Shown: positions 1-8,691, counted from the first letter of the stretch. The stretch is DNA of 64,000 nucleotides from Candidatus Methylopumilus rimovensis (GCF_006364615.1 NZ_CP040986.1:186001-250000), one strand, 5' to 3'. Numbers and translations: made by a program. The notes: generated by a model not told the origin, from the letters alone.

Positions 1-1
1 A

Positions 2-865
2 TTCATTGATCATTTATGGCTTGAAGATGGTTTAGCTAAAAATACTTTAGAAAGTTATCGTTTTGATTTAATGCAGTTCGCAGATTTTTTAAATCGCGAT
101 ATCAAAAAAATATTATTAGAGGCTCATCAAAGCGACATTCAAGCTTACCTTGCGAATAAATTTAGCCATGTAAAAGCGAGAAGCATTTCAAGATTGATCG
201 CAACACTTCGACGCTTCTATCGTTATCACGTACGTGAACGTCGTATCCATGAAGATCCGACACTTCATATTGAAGCACCAAAATTACCGAAGTCACTCCC
301 TAAAAGCCTAAATGAAATTGAAGTGGAATCGCTTTTAAAAGCCCCTGAGATTGCATCCCCTTTGGGCCTTCGTGATCGCGCGATGTTAGAGCTTCTTTAT
401 GCCTGTGGTTTACGCGTGACAGAACTGATTAGCTTAAGAGTGACTGAAGTGAGCCTCACTGACGGTGTGATTCGTGTGACAGGCAAGGGAAGCAAAACAA
501 GATTGGTCCCCATGGGAGAAGTTGCTGTTGAATGGATTGATCGTTATTTAAAAGAAGCGAGGCCTCATATTCTTAATCAACATGTGTCAGATGATTTATT
601 TGTAACACAACGTGGAGAATTAATGACGCGCCAATCATTCTGGCATTTAATTAAACGCTACGCCTTGATCGCAGGCATTCAAAAAACATTATCTCCGCAT
701 GTATTGCGACATGCCTTTGCAACACACTTACTTAATCATGGTGCAGATTTGCGGGTGGTTCAAATGTTATTGGGGCATGCAGACATTTCGACAACACAAA
801 TTTATACACATGTGGCACGCGAACGTTTAAAGAAACTGCATGAAACCCATCACCCTAGAGGTTAA
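2..865 (+). CDS. xerD: Site-specific tyrosine recombinase XerD (5' end outside window)
   Basis: XerD works with XerC at dif sites to resolve chromosome dimers. The frame is open from base 2 and reads FIDHLWLEDGLAKNTLESY, the SAM-like N-terminal core-binding fold, so the gene starts before the window and the ATG at 71 is internal. About 287 residues are visible; E. coli XerD has 298, so roughly ten are missing. The catalytic domain shows the tyrosine-recombinase set: R in ACGLRVTEL, K in GKGSKTRLVP, HVLRHAFATH (H-x-x-R), the later GHADIS histidine and the nucleophile in TTQIYTHV. Its stop shares four bases (TTAA, 862-865) with the convergent folB. XerC is the only serious alternative; the chromosomal setting does not separate them, but the N-terminus favours XerD. 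Confidence 0.9.
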   Translation, partial: FIDHLWLEDGLAKNTLESYRFDLMQFADFLNRDIKKILLEAHQSDIQAYLANKFSHVKARSISRLIATLRRFYRYHVRERRIHEDPTLHIEAPKLPKSLPKSLNEIEVESLLKAPEIASPLGLRDRAMLELLYACGLRVTELISLRVTEVSLTDGVIRVTGKGSKTRLVPMGEVAVEWIDRYLKEARPHILNQHVSDDLFVTQRGELMTRQSFWHLIKRYALIAGIQKTLSPHVLRHAFATHLLNHGADLRVVQMLLGHADISTTQIYTHVARERLKKLHETHHPRG

Positions 866-1224
866 GTGCGAACACCCTTTTCAAAAATTACCCCCACAGC
901 TTTTACTTGAGGCAGGATTTGAGGTTTTGAAATTTTAAGTTTCATCCAAGGAGCTTTGAATTCTTTTTCTAGTGTTTCAATGATGCGATACGCTAAAGGC
1001 TCTAATAATTTAAATGTATGATTTGATGTGATCGATTTAATGCGTTCAGCAACAAGGGCATAATCAATGGTATCTGTGATCAAATCAGAATTGGCTGAAG
1101 TGATTTGAGGTAAAGTCATTTCAAGATCAATGAGCAGCGTTTGAGGAAGTGCGCGTTCCCAGTCAGAGACACCGATAATAGTTTCAACTTTCATCTCTTC
1201 TATAAAAATAAGTGGGGCCATCAT
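862..1224 (-). CDS. folB: Dihydroneopterin aldolase FolB
   Basis: FolB cleaves 7,8-dihydroneopterin to 6-hydroxymethyl-7,8-dihydropterin and glycolaldehyde in folate synthesis. The 120-residue length is normal for this family of small ring-forming T-fold enzymes. Visible landmarks are IIGVSDWER near residue 16, matching the family I-G-x-x-x-W/E-R-x-x-x-Q motif (followed by LPQTLLIDLEM), and DTIDYALVAERI, the D-Y-x-x-V segment near residue 52. LLEPLAYRI carries the conserved catalytic-site Glu of the 'L(I)E-x-LA' motif. Two ATG codons are adjacent (1224 and 1221), so the start is uncertain by one codon. It converges on xerD and diverges from plsY across about 50 bases, an arrangement common in betaproteobacteria (xerD aside). 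Confidence 0.88.
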   Translation of the reverse strand: MMAPLIFIEEMKVETIIGVSDWERALPQTLLIDLEMTLPQITSANSDLITDTIDYALVAERIKSITSNHTFKLLEPLAYRIIETLEKEFKAPWMKLKISKPQILPQVKAVGVIFEKGVRT

Positions 1225-1276
1225 GAGTGCTTCAAAAAATTGTAAAATAGAGTTTTCATTATAAAGTGATTTTCAA

Positions 1277-1867
1277 ATGATGAATGTGATTTACCTTCTT
1301 TTTAGTTATCTCATCGGTGCCATTTCATTCGGTATTATCATCAGCCATATTTTTTCTCTGCCTGATCCTCGAACTATTGGTTCTAAAAATCCGGGCGCAA
1401 CGAATGTTTTACGAACCGGAAAAAAATTAGCAGCTTTACTCACTCTTTTAGGTGATGCTTTAAAAGGTGCTTTAACAGTCGGTTTGGCGCAATATTTTGA
1501 ATTACCATCCCCTATAGTGGGATTCATTGCGATTGCAACTCTCATAGGACATATCTTTCCTATTTATTATGGCTTTAAAGGCGGCAAGGGCGTTGCTACA
1601 GCAGCAGGCATTCTTTTTATGTTTTCGTGGATCATGGGGCTTATAGTATTGGCCATATGGCTCGGCGTATTTTTTATTTGGCGTTATTCATCACTAGCGG
1701 CCATTCTTGCAGCAAGTTTATCCCCTGTAATTGGCTTTTTTTATAAGATTGATTTTTATGAGTTGATCGCAACATCCATCATCGCACTCATTTTAATTTT
1801 GCGTCATATTGAAAATATTAAACGTTTAATTGATGGCACTGAATCAGGTTTTAAAGATAAGAAATAG
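1277..1867 (+). CDS. plsY: Acyl-phosphate:glycerol-3-phosphate acyltransferase PlsY
   Basis: PlsY moves an acyl group from acyl-phosphate to glycerol-3-phosphate, the first step in phospholipid synthesis, in the inner membrane. The 196-residue protein is strongly hydrophobic with about five membrane segments. It shows the three PlsY signature loops: GSKNPGATNVLRTG near residue 36, GHIFPIYYGFKGGKGVATAAG near 90-110, and RHIENIKRLIDGTE near 175, which includes the conserved R-H-x-x-N-I-x-R element. It is transcribed divergently from folB. Its 3' end lies three bases from the convergent tsaD stop, so no room exists for a separate terminator. Confidence 0.95.
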   Translation: MMNVIYLLFSYLIGAISFGIIISHIFSLPDPRTIGSKNPGATNVLRTGKKLAALLTLLGDALKGALTVGLAQYFELPSPIVGFIAIATLIGHIFPIYYGFKGGKGVATAAGILFMFSWIMGLIVLAIWLGVFFIWRYSSLAAILAASLSPVIGFFYKIDFYELIATSIIALILILRHIENIKRLIDGTESGFKDKK

Positions 1868-1870
1868 TTT

Positions 1871-2869
1871 TTAAGCCAATTGCCATCTGGGCTTGACTGA
1901 AAAACCAAGATCACGCTTTAAAGAAGTTTCTAATCGCATTGCGCCTGCAAAAGCAATCATGGCACCATTGTCTGTACAAAACTCTAAGCGAGGAAAAAAT
2001 ACTTCATAATTTTTTTGAGCGAATTCACTGACCAACTTTTGTCGTAATTGTTTATTAGCCCCGACACCGCCTGATACAACAAGCTTTTTTAAACCTGTTT
2101 GATCTAAAGCATGAAGACATTTTTTAGTTAATACATCGGTGATTGCTTCTTGAAATGCAAATGCGACATCTGCTTTAATTTCATCCGTTAAATTTTCTTG
2201 CGCACGAATAAGATGTAGAACCGCTGTTTTCAATCCACTAAAACTAAAATTTAAATCTTTGCTATGAATAAGAGGTCTCGGTAATTCAAAATGAGGTTTT
2301 CCTTTTTCGGCGAGAAGAGATAGAGCTAAACCACCCGGATATCCTAAACCTAATAATTGTGCAGTTTTATCAAAAGCCTCACCTGCGGCATCATCTAAAG
2401 TATCGCCAATAATTTCGTATAGACCCATTTTTTTTACATGAATAATTTGTGTGTGACCCCCTGAAACTAGAAGTGCTAGAAAAGGAAAGTTGGGTGCATT
2501 TTTTTCCAATAATGGGGCTAATAAATGACCTTCTAAATGGTGGATCGGGATAGTAGGAATTTGAAGCGAAAAAGCTAAGGCTTCAGCAAGTGAACTTCCG
2601 ACCAATAAGGCCCCGGATAATCCCGGTCCTTGGGTGTAAGCGATCGCATCCACATTCTCTTTTTTATGTCCCGCATTCTTAAAAAGACTTTCAAGTAATG
2701 GCAAAATAAGCCTAATATGGTCTCGAGAGGCCAATTCAGGGACCACTCCGCCGTAAGCCTCATGAAGGTCGACCTGAGAATGAAGGGTATGGCCTAAAAG
2801 GCCTTTTTCACTGTCAAAAAGGGCTAATCCAGTCTCATCGCAGGAGGTTTCAATACCAAGGACTAACAT
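1871..2869 (-). CDS. tsaD: tRNA threonylcarbamoyladenosine transferase TsaD
   Basis: TsaD transfers the threonylcarbamoyl group to A37 of ANN-decoding tRNAs, acting with TsaB and TsaE. I start it at the ATG at 2869 ([13 protein letters not shown]), because that is where the family N-terminus begins; an ATG at 2968 would add 33 Phe-rich residues unlike the family and would run through the rpsU promoter. The resulting 332 residues match the usual length. Metal and nucleotide motifs are visible: ETSCDET at the N-terminus, HHLEGHLLA (H-x-x-x-H metal ligands) near residue 110, [22 protein letters not shown], and CTDNGAMIA near the C-terminus. It is divergent from rpsU, the standard betaproteobacterial layout. 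Confidence 0.95.
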   Translation of the reverse strand: MLVLGIETSCDETGLALFDSEKGLLGHTLHSQVDLHEAYGGVVPELASRDHIRLILPLLESLFKNAGHKKENVDAIAYTQGPGLSGALLVGSSLAEALAFSLQIPTIPIHHLEGHLLAPLLEKNAPNFPFLALLVSGGHTQIIHVKKMGLYEIIGDTLDDAAGEAFDKTAQLLGLGYPGGLALSLLAEKGKPHFELPRPLIHSKDLNFSFSGLKTAVLHLIRAQENLTDEIKADVAFAFQEAITDVLTKKCLHALDQTGLKKLVVSGGVGANKQLRQKLVSEFAQKNYEVFFPRLEFCTDNGAMIAFAGAMRLETSLKRDLGFSVKPRWQLA

Positions 2870-2890
2870 GGGTTTAAGGCTCAAAAAAGA

Positions 2891-2919
2891 TTGATAAATG
2901 AATAGATTAGCATTAAAAT
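2891..2919 (+). promoter_or_regulatory. Probable sigma-70 promoter of the rpsU-yqeY-dnaG operon
   Basis: TTGATA at 2891-2896 and TAAAAT at 2914-2919 are separated by exactly 17 bases and each matches the sigma-70 consensus at five of six positions. Transcription would begin near 2926, about 64 bases before the rpsU start and at the left edge of the inverted repeat at 2927-2950. Seen in sequence; promoter activity is inferred. Confidence 0.65.
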
Positions 2920-2926
2920 AATGGAC

Positions 2927-2950
2927 TTTTCCAAAATTCCATTTGGAAAA
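2927..2950. promoter_or_regulatory. Inverted repeat at the predicted rpsU transcription start
   Basis: TTTTCCAAA and TTTGGAAAA form a perfect 9-bp inverted repeat with a 6-base centre. It begins one base after the predicted start point, so it could be an operator or a 5'-terminal stem-loop in the operon mRNA. It also lies upstream of the divergent tsaD. Confidence 0.5.
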
Positions 2951-2989
2951 AAACACACAAAAACGCATTATTTAAAATAAGAGAGTTTA

Positions 2990-3202
2990 ATGTCAACAGT
3001 ACGTGTAAAAGAAAACGAGCCATTCGACGTAGCACTTCGTCGTTTCAAGCGCTTAATTGAGAAGACCGGCCTTATTAACGACTTACGTGCGCGTGAGTTC
3101 TATGAGAAGCCAACATGGGAACGTAAACGTAAAGCTGCTGCTGCAGTGAAGCGTCAGTACCGTCGTCTTCGCAATCAAATGCTCCCCCCAAAATTATTCT
3201 AA
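2990..3202 (+). CDS. rpsU: 30S ribosomal protein S21
   Basis: S21 is a small basic protein of the 30S subunit that helps base-pairing of the mRNA with the 3' end of 16S rRNA. The 70-residue length and sequence are typical: [16 protein letters not shown] at the N-terminus, [21 protein letters not shown] in the middle, and a basic tail rich in Arg and Lys. It is the first gene of the macromolecular-synthesis operon, followed after ten bases by yqeY and then dnaG and rpoD. Synonymous choices such as CGT for Arg suggest high expression. Confidence 0.97.
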   Translation: MSTVRVKENEPFDVALRRFKRLIEKTGLINDLRAREFYEKPTWERKRKAAAAVKRQYRRLRNQMLPPKLF

Positions 3203-3212
3203 TTTTTTTAAG

Positions 3213-3656
3213 ATGTCCTTAAAAGTAAAAATTACTGAGGACATGAAAGAAGCTATGCGCGCTAAGGACGTTGTTCGCCTTGGCACGATTAGACTTCTTC
3301 AATCAGCTATTAAACAACGTGAAGTCGATGAACGCATTGAATTGACCGATCAAGATGTGATGGCTGTCATTGAAAAAATGTTAAAACAACGTCGTGATTC
3401 CATTGAGGCTTATGAGTCCGCAGCAAGGCAAGATTTAGCGGATGCTGAGAAAGCTGAAGTGGTAATTTTGCAAAGTTATCTTCCGAAAGCTTTAACTGAT
3501 GAAGAAGTGGGCGCCATTCTAGATGCTGCGATTAAAGCCACGAATGCCACAAGTATTAAAGAGATGGGTCAAGTGATGGCGATCGTAAAACCCCAAGTCG
3601 TGGGTCGAGCAGATATGGGTAAATTATCTGTGCTCATCAAACAAAAACTCGGTTAA
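3213..3656 (+). CDS. yqeY: GatB/YqeY domain protein
   Basis: A 147-residue stand-alone YqeY protein, related to the tRNA-binding C-terminal domain of the amidotransferase subunit GatB. The exact role is unknown; the family is usually described as tRNA-amidotransferase related. Family marks are the helical N-terminus (KITEDMKEAMRAKD, then RLGTIRLLQSAIKQREVD) and the C-terminal half with LQSYLPKALTDEEV and MGQVMAIVKPQVVGRADMG. It lies between rpsU and dnaG, its usual place in many proteobacteria, and is followed by an intrinsic terminator, so dnaG may depend partly on read-through. Confidence 0.9.
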   Translation: MSLKVKITEDMKEAMRAKDVVRLGTIRLLQSAIKQREVDERIELTDQDVMAVIEKMLKQRRDSIEAYESAARQDLADAEKAEVVILQSYLPKALTDEEVGAILDAAIKATNATSIKEMGQVMAIVKPQVVGRADMGKLSVLIKQKLG

Positions 3657-3687
3657 GAACTCAATATAAAAATTTAAAAAAATGATG

Positions 3688-3715
3688 AAGGAGCTTAAGG
3701 CTCCTTTTTATTTTT
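3688..3715 (+). terminator. Intrinsic terminator between yqeY and dnaG
   Basis: AAGGAGC (3688-3694) and GCTCCTT (3700-3706) form a 7-bp stem around a 5-base loop, followed by a T-rich run. Its place inside the operon suggests attenuation of dnaG, as known for the rpsU-dnaG junction of E. coli. Confidence 0.8.
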
Positions 3716-3734
3716 AAGCTATGATTAAACGCAT

Positions 3735-5486
3735 ATGATTCCAGAGTCATTCATCCAAGAACTTTTAAATCGCGTCGATGTGATCGATGTGATTGATAAA
3801 AGTGTGCCTTTAAAAAAAGCAGGCAGTAACTATGTTGCTTGCTGTCCCTTTCATCAAGAGAAGTCACCTTCATTTACAGTAAGTCCTTCTAAACAGTTTT
3901 ACCATTGCTTTGGATGCGGTGCACATGGATCTGCTTTAAGTTTTCTCATTGAATATCAAGGCATGAGTTTTGTGGATGCGGTGGAAGATCTTGCTAAATC
4001 AGTGGGCTTAACTGTCCCACAAGATACACAAAAAATTTCACCTGAAGTCAAAGAAAAAAATTTAGCTTTAGGTGAGGCATTACAAATTGCTTCTCAGTAT
4101 TACCAAAGTGCTTTAAAAAAATCAGAACGCGCGATTGAGTATTTAAAAAAACGTGGGCTTACAGGACAAATTGCTAAAACATTTCAATTGGGTTACGCAC
4201 CTGAAGGTTGGCAAAATTTAGAAAGCGTCTTTAAAAAATATGATGACGAAGCGCTGAATATAGCAGGACTTGTGTTAAAGAATGATCAAGGTAAACGCTA
4301 TGATCGTTTCCGTGATCGCATCATGTTCCCGATTCATAATATGAAGGGTGAAATCATTGGCTTTGGTGGACGTGTCATTAATCCTGAAGATACCCCTAAA
4401 TATTACAACTCACCTGAAACGCCACTTTTTCAAAAGAGCCAAGAGCTCTATGGACTTTTTGCAGCACGTCGATCCATTCGTGAAAAAGGTTGTGTGCTTG
4501 TCGTTGAGGGCTATATGGATGTGGTAGGTCTTGCGCAATTTGGTGTCATGAATTCGGTTGCAACATTAGGTACTGCCACATCTGCATTTCATATTAAAAA
4601 GTTAATGCGTCAAACCGATACGATCATCTTTTGTTTTGATGGCGACAATCCAGGCAAAGCCGCAGCATGGCGTGCCATGATGAATGCGCTTCCAAGCTTG
4701 AACGATAAAGTGGTTTTGAAATTTTTATTTTTACCTGAAGAGCATGATCCCGATAGCTTCATTAGAGCGCATAGCAAAGAAGCTTTTGAATCGATGATGC
4801 AAGATGCGATGCCGCTATCACAATATTTAGTGCAACACCTAACTGAAAAAAATCATTTAGCCACTCAAGAAGATAAAGTGAAATTTCTTAATGAAGCAGA
4901 ACCGATTTTAAAAGAAATCACAGCCCCTAAATTAAGCTTACTTTTACGTAAGCGTTTTGCAGAATTACTTCATTTAAATGACAAAGAAATAGATCAATTG
5001 CTTCATGTGGCACAACCTCAAGTGCAAAACAATAAAACGAATATCAAAACGAAGGGTAAACTTCCTTCTTCAGTGAAACGTAAATTTATCCTGCTGCTTA
5101 TTTTAAAGCCTCAGCTTGCTATCACGGAGGATTTGGATTTGGCCCAAAGCGATAGTTTTGAAGACGATTTACTTAAAAAAGTCTTAGGGTTTGCTTTAAA
5201 TCAACCGGAATCGAAACCTTCTTCCATTCTTCATGGTCTAAAAGCACAAGTGGATAGTGTCATCATGGATTTGGTGCATGAAGAATTGACTCATTTTGAT
5301 GATCAGATCCATTTTGAGTCTGAAATTGAGGGGGCTAGAATGACATTGCTAGAGCAGGGGAAAGCTTCTAAAACCAAAGCCCATTTTAGTGCTTTGAAGG
5401 ATAAGCCTTTAAGTAGCTTAACCGAAGAAGAAAAAGCGCACCTTAAAACCCTTACGCAAAGACCCAAAACACCCCCTAAAACTTAA
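3735..5486 (+). CDS. dnaG: DNA primase DnaG
   Basis: DnaG makes RNA primers for replication and interacts with the DnaB helicase. Domains in order: a CHC2 zinc finger near residues 36-65 (CCPFHQEKSPSF, then HCFGCGAHG), the primase catalytic core, a Toprim domain near 240-330 (VVEGYMDVVGL, TATSAFHIKKLMRQ, CFDGDNPGKAAAW with the metal-binding D-x-D), and a less conserved C-terminal helicase-interaction region. Length 583 is normal. The ATG at 3735 lies just after the yqeY terminator; no strong Shine-Dalgarno is visible, which fits the low output expected for primase. Confidence 0.96.
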   Translation: MIPESFIQELLNRVDVIDVIDKSVPLKKAGSNYVACCPFHQEKSPSFTVSPSKQFYHCFGCGAHGSALSFLIEYQGMSFVDAVEDLAKSVGLTVPQDTQKISPEVKEKNLALGEALQIASQYYQSALKKSERAIEYLKKRGLTGQIAKTFQLGYAPEGWQNLESVFKKYDDEALNIAGLVLKNDQGKRYDRFRDRIMFPIHNMKGEIIGFGGRVINPEDTPKYYNSPETPLFQKSQELYGLFAARRSIREKGCVLVVEGYMDVVGLAQFGVMNSVATLGTATSAFHIKKLMRQTDTIIFCFDGDNPGKAAAWRAMMNALPSLNDKVVLKFLFLPEEHDPDSFIRAHSKEAFESMMQDAMPLSQYLVQHLTEKNHLATQEDKVKFLNEAEPILKEITAPKLSLLLRKRFAELLHLNDKEIDQLLHVAQPQVQNNKTNIKTKGKLPSSVKRKFILLLILKPQLAITEDLDLAQSDSFEDDLLKKVLGFALNQPESKPSSILHGLKAQVDSVIMDLVHEELTHFDDQIHFESEIEGARMTLLEQGKASKTKAHFSALKDKPLSSLTEEEKAHLKTLTQRPKTPPKT

Positions 5487-5494
5487 GCCTTTCG

Positions 5495-5523
5495 TTGACC
5501 AAAAAGCCTCTTTTTGGTACACT
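5495..5523 (+). promoter_or_regulatory. Probable rpoD promoter with a palindrome as its spacer
   Basis: TTGACC (5495-5500) and TACACT (5518-5523) are separated by 17 bases. The spacer, with the last two bases of the -35, is a perfect palindrome CCAAAAAG-CCT-CTTTTTGG (5499-5517). The same element could act as the dnaG terminator stem (it follows dnaG by 12 bases and its second arm is T-rich) or as an operator covering the promoter. Confidence 0.6.
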
Positions 5524-5595
5524 TAAGGGTTACGCGTTTACTTATATTTTGTTGATTTATAAGGCAAAATAAGCCCTAATAAGAAGAGGTAGAGC

Positions 5596-7536
5596 ATGGC
5601 CAGACCAAAAAAAGACCCGTCGCAAAAAAAGAACCCCAAAATGAAAGATTTCTATGGAAATGCGAATGATGCAAATCCTAAGGATGTCGAAGAGCGACGT
5701 ACTCGTCTTAAATCGTTAATCGTTCTTGGTAAAGAGCGAGGCTATCTCACTTTCGCTGAAATTAACGACCACTTGCCTGACGAAATTCAAGAGTCCGAAC
5801 AAATCGAAGGTATTGTCAGCATGATCAACGATATGGGGATTATGGTCTACGAACAAGCCCCTGACGCAGAAGCCCTTCTTATGGCTGATGTGCCACCCCC
5901 TGTGACGGACGAAGAGGCCGCTGAAGAAGCTGAGCAAGCTCTTGCCACTGTAGATTCTGAGTTTGGTAGAACGACAGACCCTGTGCGCATGTACATGCGC
6001 GAAATGGGAACCGTCGATCTATTAACGCGCGAAGGCGAAATCGAAATTGCAAAACGTATTGAAGATGGCTTAAAACATATGGTGCAAGCCATTGCCGCGT
6101 GCCCTACAACGATTACTGAACTGCTTGCGATGGTCGATAAAGTTGAATCGAATGAATTGAGTGTCGACGAAGTGGTCGATGGTTTAATCGATGTCGAAGT
6201 CGAAGCGCCTATGGTGGCAGCTGATGTTGAAGAAGAAGTCGAAGAAGATATTGATGAAGAAGAAGACGATGATGCAGATGGCGCTAAAGCTGCTGCCATC
6301 TCAGCTGAAGCACTCGCAAAATTACGTGAAGAAGTCTTAACACGTTTTGCTGCGATTCGAAAAACCAATCAGAAGATGAATGATATTCGCCTTAAAAAAG
6401 GCATTGACGATCCTGCATATAAAAAACTCCATGAATCTGTTTTAAAAGAATTGATGGAATTTAGATTCTCAGCAAAACAAGTCGAAGCGCTTTGTGACTC
6501 TGTGAGAGATCGTGTCAATGAAATTAGAACGCACGAAAGAAAATTGATGGATTTCTGTGTCGAGAAATCTGGTATGCCTCGTACGTATTTTATTAAGAGT
6601 TTTCCAGGTAATGAAACCAACCTTCATTGGTTAACAGACGAACTCAAACACGATAAGCCTTACAACGCAAAACTCGAACGCTTTAAACACTCGATCGTAG
6701 ACCAGCAAGATCAATTGATTGCAATTGAAAAAGAAGCAGGTTTGTCGATTAAGGATTTAAAAGAAATAAATAAGCAAATGACGACAGGTGAAGCGAGAGC
6801 TCGCCGTGCAAAACGTGAAATGATCGAAGCTAACTTACGTCTTGTGATTTCGATCGCAAAAAAATATACCAACCGCGGCCTTCAATTCTTGGATCTCATT
6901 CAGGAAGGTAATATCGGTTTGATGAAAGCGGTGGATAAATTTGAATACCGTCGTGGTTATAAATTTTCAACGTACGCGACTTGGTGGATTCGTCAGGCGA
7001 TCACACGTTCGATTGCTGACCAAGCAAGAACTATTCGTATTCCAGTTCATATGATTGAAACGATTAATAAGATGAATCGTATTTCACGACAAATTTTGCA
7101 ATCGACAGGTGCTGAACCTGATCCATCCGTGCTCGCTGAAAAAATGGAAATGCCAGAAGATAAGATTCGTAAGATATTAAAAATTTCTAAAGAGCCTATT
7201 TCGATGGAAACACCGATTGGTGATGATGAAGATTCTCATCTTGGCGACTTTATTGAAGATGCTGCGACATTGACACCGATTGATGCGGCTGTGTATGGGT
7301 CTCTTCGTGATGTGACGGCAGAAATTTTAGAGTCACTGACGCCGCGTGAAGCGAAAGTGTTACGTATGCGTTTTGGTATTGAGATGAATACAGACCATAC
7401 CCTAGAAGAGGTAGGTAAACAGTTTGATGTGACACGCGAACGTATTCGACAAATCGAAGCGAAAGCGTTAAGAAAATTAAGACATCCAACACGCTCAGAG
7501 AGATTACGTAGCTTTTTAGAAAACGGAAAAGAATAA
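5596..7536 (+). CDS. rpoD: RNA polymerase primary sigma factor RpoD (sigma-70)
   Basis: This is the housekeeping sigma factor that directs RNA polymerase to -35/-10 promoters. At 646 residues it has the full plan: region 1.1 at the N-terminus, region 1.2 ([21 protein letters not shown]) near 130, a non-conserved insert with an acidic run ([15 protein letters not shown] near 215), region 2 ([20 protein letters not shown], then [17 protein letters not shown]) near 415-465, region 3, and region 4 with the helix-turn-helix [19 protein letters not shown] near the end. It ends the macromolecular-synthesis operon and has its own promoter. RBS AGAAGAGG lies upstream of ATG 5596. Confidence 0.98.
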   Translation: MARPKKDPSQKKNPKMKDFYGNANDANPKDVEERRTRLKSLIVLGKERGYLTFAEINDHLPDEIQESEQIEGIVSMINDMGIMVYEQAPDAEALLMADVPPPVTDEEAAEEAEQALATVDSEFGRTTDPVRMYMREMGTVDLLTREGEIEIAKRIEDGLKHMVQAIAACPTTITELLAMVDKVESNELSVDEVVDGLIDVEVEAPMVAADVEEEVEEDIDEEEDDDADGAKAAAISAEALAKLREEVLTRFAAIRKTNQKMNDIRLKKGIDDPAYKKLHESVLKELMEFRFSAKQVEALCDSVRDRVNEIRTHERKLMDFCVEKSGMPRTYFIKSFPGNETNLHWLTDELKHDKPYNAKLERFKHSIVDQQDQLIAIEKEAGLSIKDLKEINKQMTTGEARARRAKREMIEANLRLVISIAKKYTNRGLQFLDLIQEGNIGLMKAVDKFEYRRGYKFSTYATWWIRQAITRSIADQARTIRIPVHMIETINKMNRISRQILQSTGAEPDPSVLAEKMEMPEDKIRKILKISKEPISMETPIGDDEDSHLGDFIEDAATLTPIDAAVYGSLRDVTAEILESLTPREAKVLRMRFGIEMNTDHTLEEVGKQFDVTRERIRQIEAKALRKLRHPTRSERLRSFLENGKE

Positions 7537-7550
7537 ACCAATCTATCAGA

Positions 7551-7627
7551 GGGCCTATAGCTCAGTTGGTTAGAGCAGAGGACTCATAATCCTTTGGTCC
7601 CTGGTTCGAGTCCAGGTGGGCCCACCA
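7551..7627 (+). tRNA. tRNA with CAU anticodon, probably tRNA-Ile2 (lysidine type)
   Basis: A complete 77-base cloverleaf with encoded CCA. The acceptor arms GGGCCTA and TGGGCCC pair, the T arm holds GGTTCGAGTCC, and the anticodon CAT is at 7585-7587. Acceptor pairs C4-G69 and C5-G68 are, as I recall, the E. coli TilS recognition elements, which favours the AUA-reading tRNA-Ile2 over elongator tRNA-Met. Elongator Met remains possible. Confidence 0.9.
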
Positions 7628-7652
7628 AATTTAGTAAAAGAAAGGTAACAAC

Positions 7653-7913
7653 ATGACAAAAGAAGTAGTATTAAAATATTTACAAAAACACGGACAAAAA
7701 ATTGATTACGAAATTGTCAAAGACACAGGTATTGATTTAAAAGAATTAAGAAAAACGATTTCTGAATTACAAAGTAAAAATCTTATACAGACATGTACCA
7801 TCATCCAGCATGGTGCCAAAGGTAAACTTATCGAGGGTATTCAATGCCGCATTGCAGGTTATACACCACCAGCAGCGCCAGGCAGAAAAGCACCTGCAGC
7901 ACCACCGCAATAA
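7653..7913 (+). CDS. Small winged-helix-like protein of unknown function
   Basis: An 86-residue protein starting 25 bases after the tRNA, with AGAAAGG as a good ribosome binding site. Residues 1-50 alternate helices in a pattern like a winged helix-turn-helix (VLKYLQKHGQKI, then VKDTGIDLKELRKTISELQ), followed by a strand-rich segment (TCTIIQHGAKGKLIEGIQC). The last 17 residues are a Pro/Ala-rich tail with GRKAP, likely disordered. I do not recognise a named family. It may share the tRNA transcript, since no terminator lies between them. A DNA-binding role is only inferred from the predicted fold. Confidence 0.6.
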   Translation: MTKEVVLKYLQKHGQKIDYEIVKDTGIDLKELRKTISELQSKNLIQTCTIIQHGAKGKLIEGIQCRIAGYTPPAAPGRKAPAAPPQ

Positions 7914-7919
7914 TTTAAA

Positions 7920-8168
7920 TTAAATCTGACGCTCGACTTCGTCGATAATCGTGGAAGGTTTGATTTTTAAAGCAGAAGCTAATTTAAATATCGTGTAAAG
8001 ACTTGGGTCCTTGTGACCCATTTCTAATTCACTGATGTAAGCACGGGAAAGACCTGATTCAATTGATAAGGCTTCTTGTGTAAACTTTTTACAGAGCCTT
8101 TTTTTTCTTAATACAGCTCCAAAAGTGATATCAATTTTTGTAAGTTTGTTCACAAAGTCACTATGCAT
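7920..8168 (-). CDS. XRE-family helix-turn-helix regulator
   Basis: A small Cro/CI-type DNA-binding protein. I start it at the ATG at 8168 (82 residues), because upstream residues from the ATG at 8243 are Phe/Cys-rich and do not belong to the fold. The HTH_3 domain covers nearly the whole protein: FGAVLRKKRLCKKFTQEALS, then GLSRAYISELEMG (recognition helix), then DPSLYTIFKLASALKI. It is a clear paralogue of the regulator at 55732-55983, with the same layout and a shared YISELE segment. Target genes are unknown; the nearest candidates are the divergent gene at 8302 and itself. Confidence 0.75.
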   Translation of the reverse strand: MHSDFVNKLTKIDITFGAVLRKKRLCKKFTQEALSIESGLSRAYISELEMGHKDPSLYTIFKLASALKIKPSTIIDEVERQI

Positions 8169-8301
8169 TAAATTAAAAAATAATTCTGTCATTCTTAGGT
8201 GGCATAATTCGAAGTAGAAGTTGCAGGCACCAATTACTTGCAACTTATAGATGGAATCAGGGGGGGCAGAGAATTAGATGCACTATTTAATTTGCTAAAT
8301 T

Positions 8302-8670
8302 ATGAATACACATAAGTTATTTTCTGATGAGCTCAACAAAGCATTAAGGCTTAAGTACAAATCTAAAAAAATTTCTGCACTTTATTTTGCAACTCAGTTT
8401 AATAAGCACTGTAAAAAATCCTCACTTCATATTTCGCAAGAATCTGCGAGAAAATGGCTTAAAGGATTGTCCTTTCCGAACCAAGAAAGAGTGATGGTTT
8501 TAATTTTATGGTTGAAACTTGATAGCCGACTTTTTTATATCGAAGATCTTCAAACATCAAACGATGATGACAATAACCAGTCTATTATTGCTGAACAGGC
8601 TAAAACCTTAAAAGAAACGCTCATTAAAATGACCACAAAACTTTTAGAACTTATTAAAACGATTCGTTAG
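8302..8670 (+). CDS. Putative HTH transcriptional regulator
   Basis: A 122-residue protein without an assigned family that I can name. Residues 5-70 contain a helical segment with ISQESARKWLKGLSFPNQE, which looks like a recognition helix of a phage-repressor-type HTH ('A-x-x-W-x-x-G' followed by 'P'). The C-terminal 50 residues are polar and helical (SIIAEQAKTLKETLIKMTTK), compatible with a short coiled coil or dimerisation helix. It diverges from the XRE gene at 7920-8168. No strong Shine-Dalgarno is visible before the ATG. Confidence 0.6.
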   Translation: MNTHKLFSDELNKALRLKYKSKKISALYFATQFNKHCKKSSLHISQESARKWLKGLSFPNQERVMVLILWLKLDSRLFYIEDLQTSNDDDNNQSIIAEQAKTLKETLIKMTTKLLELIKTIR

Positions 8671-8691
8671 AAAAGGTTAAAGAATAGGCTT

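Noticed and set aside
2870-2968. N-terminal extension of TsaD to the ATG at 2968
   Set aside because: The extra 33 residues do not resemble the family and would overlap the rpsU promoter and its dyad.
5847-6368. A 173-residue Ser-rich frame on the minus strand inside rpoD
   Set aside because: It mirrors the acidic GAA/GAT-rich insert of rpoD; the low-complexity Ser/Ala product is a codon shadow without a ribosome binding site.
7628-8670. Genomic island inserted at the tRNA 3' end
   Set aside because: The small HTH genes after the tRNA hinted at this, but I found no integrase and no repeated tRNA 3' end downstream.
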